Notes under the pieces: generated by a model
Databases searched by the model: none
What the model was told of the DNA's origin: nothing
The model's input: the letters and a program-made list of their open reading frames with translations, nothing else
Position numbers and translations under genes: made by a program
In this document: positions 59,456 to 64,000 of the stretch, piece after piece
Numbering within the stretch: position 1 is the first letter of the stretch
Layout of the letters: each line of letters opens with the position of its first letter
Assembly (NCBI RefSeq): GCF_014701235.1
Contig: NZ_AP022873.1
Span: 744,001 to 808,000 of the forward strand
Length of the DNA stretch: 64,000 nt
Source: Dissulfurispira thermophila
GTDB lineage: Bacteria > Nitrospirota > Thermodesulfovibrionia > Thermodesulfovibrionales > Dissulfurispiraceae
Reading direction: 5' to 3'

Positions 59456-60663
59456 ATCAGGAGACAGAGAAAAGAAGACAAGTAACAGATATTTTTGAAA
59501 AATGTTTTAAATTCAATACTGCCAAAGAATTGCAGCAGATAGGGGTTTATCCGTTTTTCAGAATGATAGAGAGCGCTCAGGATCCCGAGGTAATAATGAA
59601 TGGTAAAAGGATGATAATGATCGGTTCGAATAATTACCTTGGTCTTACAAATCATCCAAAGGTCAAAGAGGCAGCAATAGAGGCTGTAAAAAAATATGGT
59701 ACAGGTTGCGCAGGCTCGAGATTTCTCAATGGCACACTTGACATACATGTAAAGTTAGAAGAAAAACTTGCCCGCTTTATGAGGAAGGAGGCTGCTCTTG
59801 TTTTCTCAACAGGTTTTCAGGTTAATCTCGGTGTAATATCCGCACTTGTTGGAAAGGATGATGTGGTTATAATTGATAAGATGGACCATGCAAGCATTGT
59901 TGATGGCTGTAGGCTTTCATATGGAGAGGTCAAAAGGTTTAAGCATAATGATATATCTGACCTCGAAAGGGTAATTAGTGAAAACAACGGGAGAGGAAAA
60001 CTTGTTGTAGTGGACGGTGTGTTTAGCATGGAAGGTGATATTATAAATCTTCCTGATGTGCTGAAGATAACAAAGAAATATGGTGCAAGGCTGCTTGTTG
60101 ATGATGCACATGGAATTGGTGTGCTGGGCAAGACAGGTAGGGGAACAGCAGAACACTTTGGTCTTGAGGATGAAGTTGATTTGATAATGGGCACATACAG
60201 TAAGTCGCTTGCATCTATTGGAGGGTTTATAGCTGGAGATGCTGATGTCATACATTATATAAAACATTTTGCAAGGGCATTAATATTCAGTGCAAGCCCA
60301 CCACCTGCATCGATAGCAGCAGTTAGTGCAGCAGTAGATATAATTGAGAATGAACCCGAAAGAATAGAAAGGCTATGGAAAAACACATACAAAATGCTCA
60401 AAGGCTTTAAAGAACTTGGTTTTAACTTGGGACCAAGCGAGACGCCGATTATTCCTATTATTGTTGGAGAGGATGAGACTGCGTTTAAGTTTGTTATGAT
60501 GCTTCAGGAAGAGGGGGTGTTTGCCAATGTTGCTGTATCGCCTGCAGTGCCTCCTGGAAAGGCACTTATAAGAACGAGCTATATGGCAACTCATACTGAC
60601 GAGCATCTCGATAAGGTGCTTGAGGCATTCAAAAAAGTTGGAAAGGCGATGGGGTTGATATAG
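59416..60663 (+). CDS. alpha-oxoamine synthase, serine palmitoyltransferase-like
   Basis: A 415-residue PLP enzyme. [59 protein letters not shown] and PLP lysine in [13 protein letters not shown]. The RFLNG and IGGF motifs and the N-terminal extension (YPFFRMIE) match bacterial serine palmitoyltransferases better than BioF or KBL. The reaction would be L-serine plus acyl-CoA or acyl-ACP to 3-ketosphinganine. ATG 59416 has AAGGAAGGAG upstream; 59446 is an alternative. BioF is encoded separately at 20.7-21.8 kb. Confidence 0.78.
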   Translation: MDSKLVQDTSMAMNQETEKRRQVTDIFEKCFKFNTAKELQQIGVYPFFRMIESAQDPEVIMNGKRMIMIGSNNYLGLTNHPKVKEAAIEAVKKYGTGCAGSRFLNGTLDIHVKLEEKLARFMRKEAALVFSTGFQVNLGVISALVGKDDVVIIDKMDHASIVDGCRLSYGEVKRFKHNDISDLERVISENNGRGKLVVVDGVFSMEGDIINLPDVLKITKKYGARLLVDDAHGIGVLGKTGRGTAEHFGLEDEVDLIMGTYSKSLASIGGFIAGDADVIHYIKHFARALIFSASPPPASIAAVSAAVDIIENEPERIERLWKNTYKMLKGFKELGFNLGPSETPIIPIIVGEDETAFKFVMMLQEEGVFANVAVSPAVPPGKALIRTSYMATHTDEHLDKVLEAFKKVGKAMGLI

Positions 60664-60669
60664 GTAAAA

Positions 60670-61776
60670 GTGGAGATAATACATGCCCGAACAAAATCAG
60701 AAATTAATGCCTTTATAAAATTCCCGCTTAAAGTTTATAAAAACGATGACCTTTATGTCCCACAATTATCAATGGATATGAAGGTGCATTTTTCTGAGAG
60801 AAATCCTTTTATAAAGGACTCAGAAGTCAAATTTTTTCTTGCAATAAAAGACGGAAACGTAGTTGGTCGTATAGCATCTATAATTAATCCTCAACACATA
60901 AAATTCCATAATGAAATGGCAGGCTTTTTCGGTTTTTTCGAATGCATTAATGATAGTGATATTTCTAATGCACTGTTAAACAGGGTGCAGAATGAATTGA
61001 AGAAAAAGGGCATGAATATTATGCGTGGTCCCATGAATTTTTCCACAAATGAGGAATGTGGATTTCTGATAGAGGGATTTGATAGTTCTCCAATGCTAAT
61101 GATGCCTTATAATCCTTTTTATTATAATGAGTTAATGGATATATTCGGAATGACAAAGGCAAAAGACCTTTATGCATATATATATGAGTTCAGCAATACA
61201 TTGCCGGAGAAGGTCTTACGGGTGGCTTCGCTTGCTGAAAAAAAGGGAATAAGGGTCAGGACGATAGATAAGAAAAATTTCTTGTCTGATATGAAGATCT
61301 TTCAAGATATTTATAATACGGCATGGAGAAAAAACTGGGGATTTATTCCGATTACAGATGAAGAATTATTTTATAGTGCTAAGAGACTTAAACCGATAGT
61401 AGAAACAGATATTACCCTTATTGCTGAAAAAGATAGAGAGCCGGTTGGATTTCTTGGACTTATTCCAGATTATAATTATGTTCTGAAAAGGATGAAAGGC
61501 AAGCTGAATCCTATTACATTTCTTAAAGGACTGTATTATTCCAGACGAATTCCTGATCTTAGGCTGCTGCTATATGGAATAAAGCCTGAATACCGCAATA
61601 GGGGTGTTGATGCACTTTTATTCAAAGAAGGGCATAAGAATATTTTGAAAAAAGGCGGTTGCAGGCAGATAGAATTTTCATGGATACTCGAAGATAATAT
61701 CCAGGTGCTGAGGATGTGTGAGATGTTTGGTGCAAGGCTTTATAAGAAGTACAGGATTTATGAAAAGGCAATTTAG
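60670..61776 (+). CDS. GNAT-like N-acyltransferase, bCerS-like candidate
   Basis: A 368-residue protein of the GNAT superfamily with the long two-part architecture: DDLYVPQLSMDMKVHF, then GPMNFSTNEECGFLIEGFDSSPMLMMPYNP and C-terminal GIKPEYRNRGVDALLFKEGHK, the acyl-CoA pyrophosphate loop region. Caulobacter bacterial ceramide synthase (bCerS) belongs to this kind of protein. It starts at GTG 60670, six bases after the SPT-like gene, and is probably cotranscribed. Proposed role: N-acylation of 3-ketosphinganine. Its stop overlaps the convergent ketoacyl-synthase gene by four bases. Confidence 0.7.
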   Translation: MEIIHARTKSEINAFIKFPLKVYKNDDLYVPQLSMDMKVHFSERNPFIKDSEVKFFLAIKDGNVVGRIASIINPQHIKFHNEMAGFFGFFECINDSDISNALLNRVQNELKKKGMNIMRGPMNFSTNEECGFLIEGFDSSPMLMMPYNPFYYNELMDIFGMTKAKDLYAYIYEFSNTLPEKVLRVASLAEKKGIRVRTIDKKNFLSDMKIFQDIYNTAWRKNWGFIPITDEELFYSAKRLKPIVETDITLIAEKDREPVGFLGLIPDYNYVLKRMKGKLNPITFLKGLYYSRRIPDLRLLLYGIKPEYRNRGVDALLFKEGHKNILKKGGCRQIEFSWILEDNIQVLRMCEMFGARLYKKYRIYEKAI

Positions 61777-63035
61777 CTATTGTCTGCTGCCTTTAAAACA
61801 ATTACTGCATTTACTCCTCCGAATCCGAATGAATTTGTTATAGCAAATTTTATATCTAACTCTTTTTTTTCTGTTATCACATTAATGTTGCATTCATGGT
61901 CCTTTTCTATAAGATTAATTGTAGGCGGTATAATGCCCTCTTTTATGCTCATTGCGGTGCATGCAACCTCAAACGCGCCCGATGCAGCAAGCATATGACC
62001 TGTTATAGATTTTACAGCACTTACAGGTATGTTTTGCTTGAATACAGATTTTATTGCTTGGGCTTCTGTCCTATCACCGATTGGTGTTGATGTTCCATGA
62101 GCATTGATATAATCAATATCATCAGGTGAGATCTCCGCATCTTCAAGTGCAGTTTTTATTGCCATTATCTCACCCTCAATATCAGGCTTTGTTATATGAA
62201 AGGCATCTGTTATGCTGCTGTAGCCAATGATTTCTCCATAAATTTTGGCATTTCTTTTTAATGCAGATTTGTATTCTTCAAGTACGAGCACGCATGCACC
62301 TTCTGAAAGAACAAAGCCATCCCTTTTAACATCAAACGGCCTGCTTGCGGAAGGATTATCCTTTTCTGACAATGCACCTGAAATGCCGTATCCTTCAACA
62401 CATAGCCTGCATATTGGTGCTTCTGTTCCACCTGCAATTGCTATATCAGCATAGCCATGTCTTATTAGTCTGTATGCCTCTCCAATAGCACTCGTTCCTG
62501 ACGCGCAGGCATTAGAAATTCCTATGCAATGACCTTTTATCCCAAATTTTTGTGCTATATAAGAAGCAGCTATGTTTATTGTTGTCGAAGGCATTAAATA
62601 TGGCGATAGGCGATAGGCTATAGGTGATAGACATGAGGAGTATAACTTTTGCAATCCTTTTTCGATAGTTGTAATTCCACCCCTGCTTGAGCCAATAATG
62701 ACGCCTGCTGAATAAAGTGATGAGTTCGAGGAATTCTTATCGGCTTTTAACCCATTACTCTCTTTAATCAGTTTTGCATCATTAACAGCCATTGCTGCTG
62801 CTGCAACTGCGTATTGCACAAAAAGGTCAAGTCTTAAGATCTCCTTTTTAGATAAATACATATCAGCATCAAATGTTTTTATTTCTCCTGCCATTATCCA
62901 TGGTAAATCTGCGGTATTGAATCTTGAAATCCTACCTATACCTGAAATTCCATTTTTAACAGATGACCATGAGTCAGTGAAATTATCTGATAGCGGTGTT
63001 ACTGCCCCTATGCCGGTGATTGCAACTCTTCTCAT
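61773..63035 (-). CDS. beta-ketoacyl-ACP synthase, FabF-like
   Basis: A 420-residue KAS II-type condensing enzyme. Catalytic triad: Cys in CIGISNACASGTSAIGEAY, His in INAHGTSTPIGDRTEAQAI, His in VKSITGHMLAASGAFE. N-terminal RRVAITGIGAVTPL. The loop before SPYLMPSTT contains a heptanucleotide repeat (62602-62630, protein LSPIAYRLSPYLM). A FabF-like enzyme facing a sphingolipid cassette could supply specialised acyl chains; equally it may act in ordinary fatty-acid synthesis. No acpP or fab genes are adjacent. Confidence 0.9.
   Translation of the reverse strand: MRRVAITGIGAVTPLSDNFTDSWSSVKNGISGIGRISRFNTADLPWIMAGEIKTFDADMYLSKKEILRLDLFVQYAVAAAAMAVNDAKLIKESNGLKADKNSSNSSLYSAGVIIGSSRGGITTIEKGLQKLYSSCLSPIAYRLSPYLMPSTTINIAASYIAQKFGIKGHCIGISNACASGTSAIGEAYRLIRHGYADIAIAGGTEAPICRLCVEGYGISGALSEKDNPSASRPFDVKRDGFVLSEGACVLVLEEYKSALKRNAKIYGEIIGYSSITDAFHITKPDIEGEIMAIKTALEDAEISPDDIDYINAHGTSTPIGDRTEAQAIKSVFKQNIPVSAVKSITGHMLAASGAFEVACTAMSIKEGIIPPTINLIEKDHECNINVITEKKELDIKFAITNSFGFGGVNAVIVLKAADNS
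62602..62630. repeat. heptanucleotide repeat in the ketoacyl synthase gene
   Basis: Four units: GGCGATA twice, GGCTATA, GGTGATA, plus G (plus-strand notation). In frame on the coding (minus) strand. Confidence 0.75.
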
Positions 63036-63088
63036 TGTAAACTTATATTAACATAGTAGGTTTACAAATTAAATGTTTCTTTTATGCC

Positions 63089-63115
63089 TAAATGGCTTAT
63101 AGGTAATGCCGAATG
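63089..63115 (+). promoter_or_regulatory. possible sigma-28 (FliA) promoter of cheV
   Basis: TAAA (63089-63092), exactly 15 bases, GCCGAATG (63108-63115), against the FliA consensus TAAA-N15-GCCGATAA. It lies 67 bases upstream of the cheV ATG. Confidence 0.55.
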
Positions 63116-63182
63116 CTTGCAAAAGTGCTATTGTAAAGCTATAATGTAAAATAAAATTGGTAAATGAGCGAAGGGAGGGTAT

Positions 63183-64000
63183 ATGGCTCAGAGTATTGGT
63201 GCTTTGCCTGAGGTTTTAAAAGTTGGAACAAATGAAATGGAACTTGTTGTTTTCAGGATGTATGGGACACAACCTGATGGCAGTCCCGAGGTTCTGGATT
63301 ATGGTGTAAATGTTGCTAAAGTCAGAGAGATTATCCCAATGCCTACACTCACAAAGGTGCCTGATATGCCAGCATATGCAGATGCACTTGCCGAGGTAAG
63401 AGGAGAGGTTATTCCTATAGTGGATTTGGGCAAATGGATGAAGATAGTCCCCCCATCCAGTATAGAAATAAGACCAAAGGTTATAGTGCTGGAAATGCTT
63501 GGACAAACAACAGGGATGATTGTTCATGAGGTAGAGAGGATAAGGAGGATCAAATGGGACCAGATAAAACCACCGCCATCAATGCTTCAGGCAAAGCACA
63601 GCGGAAGGATAACAGGGGTAACAAAGATAGACGATGAAGGAGAGGCACTTCTTCTTATACTTGATTTAGAGAGCATTATTTCTGACATGGGTGGTTTTAT
63701 GCCAAAGCATGAGATAGCACTTGAGGAAATAGAAAGAGTAGGGAAGAAAAAACTCAAAGGGACTGTGCTAATAGCAGATGATTCATCAGTTGCAAGGAAG
63801 ATACTGAAGGACACACTTGAAAATGTTGGGCTTCATGTAATTGAAGCAGTTGATGGAAAACAGGCAATGGATATATTGAATGATTTTCTTCAGAGGATTG
63901 GAGATCAACCAATTAACAATTTTATTCAGCTTATTATTTCTGATGTAGAAATGCCTGAAATGGACGGCTTGACATTCACAAAAAATGTTAAAGCCAATAG
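63183..64000 (+). CDS. cheV: chemotaxis coupling protein CheV, 3' end missing
   Basis: A CheW domain fused to a receiver domain. CheW part: MELVVFRMYG...YGVNVAKVREIIPMPTLTKVPDMP, VRGEVIPIVDLGKWM, and TKIDDEGEALLLILDLE. Receiver: VLIADDSSVARKILKDTLE, phosphoacceptor in LIISDVEMPEMDGL. The reading frame is still open at the last base, so only the final receiver helix region is missing. CheV couples chemoreceptors to CheA and is modulated by phosphorylation. AGGGAGG lies upstream of ATG 63183. Confidence 0.95.
   Translation, partial: MAQSIGALPEVLKVGTNEMELVVFRMYGTQPDGSPEVLDYGVNVAKVREIIPMPTLTKVPDMPAYADALAEVRGEVIPIVDLGKWMKIVPPSSIEIRPKVIVLEMLGQTTGMIVHEVERIRRIKWDQIKPPPSMLQAKHSGRITGVTKIDDEGEALLLILDLESIISDMGGFMPKHEIALEEIERVGKKKLKGTVLIADDSSVARKILKDTLENVGLHVIEAVDGKQAMDILNDFLQRIGDQPINNFIQLIISDVEMPEMDGLTFTKNVKAN

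Noticed and set aside
59416-60663. 2-amino-3-ketobutyrate CoA ligase (KBL)
   Set aside because: No threonine dehydrogenase neighbour of the Tdh type; motif details and the GNAT partner favour an SPT-like enzyme, though phylogeny would be decisive.

Overview
This window is AT-rich chromosomal DNA (I judge roughly 38-42% GC by eye) from a flagellated, chemotactic Gram-negative bacterium. LpxC, an outer-membrane-type lipoprotein, L,D-transpeptidase and a meso-diaminopimelate-type MurE (DNPR motif) point to a diderm. DsrE/DsrF/DsrH-like sulfur-relay genes and a decayed sulfide:quinone oxidoreductase point to sulfur metabolism. Gene order and protein style resemble Nitrospirota of the Thermodesulfovibrio type. 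That placement is inference; a 16S rRNA or marker-gene search would settle it.

Layout. 1-6.5 kb: end of tldD, lpxC, two tiny lysine/alanine peptides, an HTH/nucleotidyltransferase-like gene, tsaC, fliD and a radical SAM gene. 6.6-7.9 kb: arsR plus a dsrE/F/H-like operon whose first gene carries an in-frame UGA at a UxxC motif, followed by a SECIS-like hairpin (candidate selenoprotein). 7.9-9.6 kb: remnants of a sulfide:quinone oxidoreductase, an MMPL/RND exporter, a LolA-like protein and an outer-membrane protein. 10-10.6 kb: a broken toxin-antitoxin pair against tRNA-Asp and tRNA-Val. 10.7-22 kb: L,D-transpeptidase, lipoprotein, znuACB, MFS, tsaB-rimI, an XRE regulator, a split receiver gene, bioF-gpsA-larB.

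22-46 kb: a long division/cell-wall (dcw) cluster: mraZ, rsmH, ftsL, ftsI, murE, murF, mraY, dacA-like, murD, ftsW, murG, murC, murB, ddl, ftsQ, ftsA, ftsZ, then a radical SAM gene. Three things set it apart. It contains two extra small ORFs. A restriction-modification module (HTH-DCD-methyltransferase fusion plus BsaWI-like nuclease) sits between murC and murB. Several of its genes contain in-frame arrays of degenerate heptanucleotide repeats.

46-57 kb: an accessory zone with HicAB, VapBC, BrnTA and DUF433/DUF5615 toxin-antitoxin pairs, most with damaged toxins, scattered around an ilvC / psd-pssA-leuA-leuC amino-acid and phospholipid block. 57-64 kb: nfeD, a candidate bacterial ceramide-synthesis trio (epimerase-like reductase, serine palmitoyltransferase-like enzyme, GNAT-like N-acyltransferase) opposed by a ketoacyl synthase, then cheV behind a possible FliA (sigma-28) promoter, running off the end.
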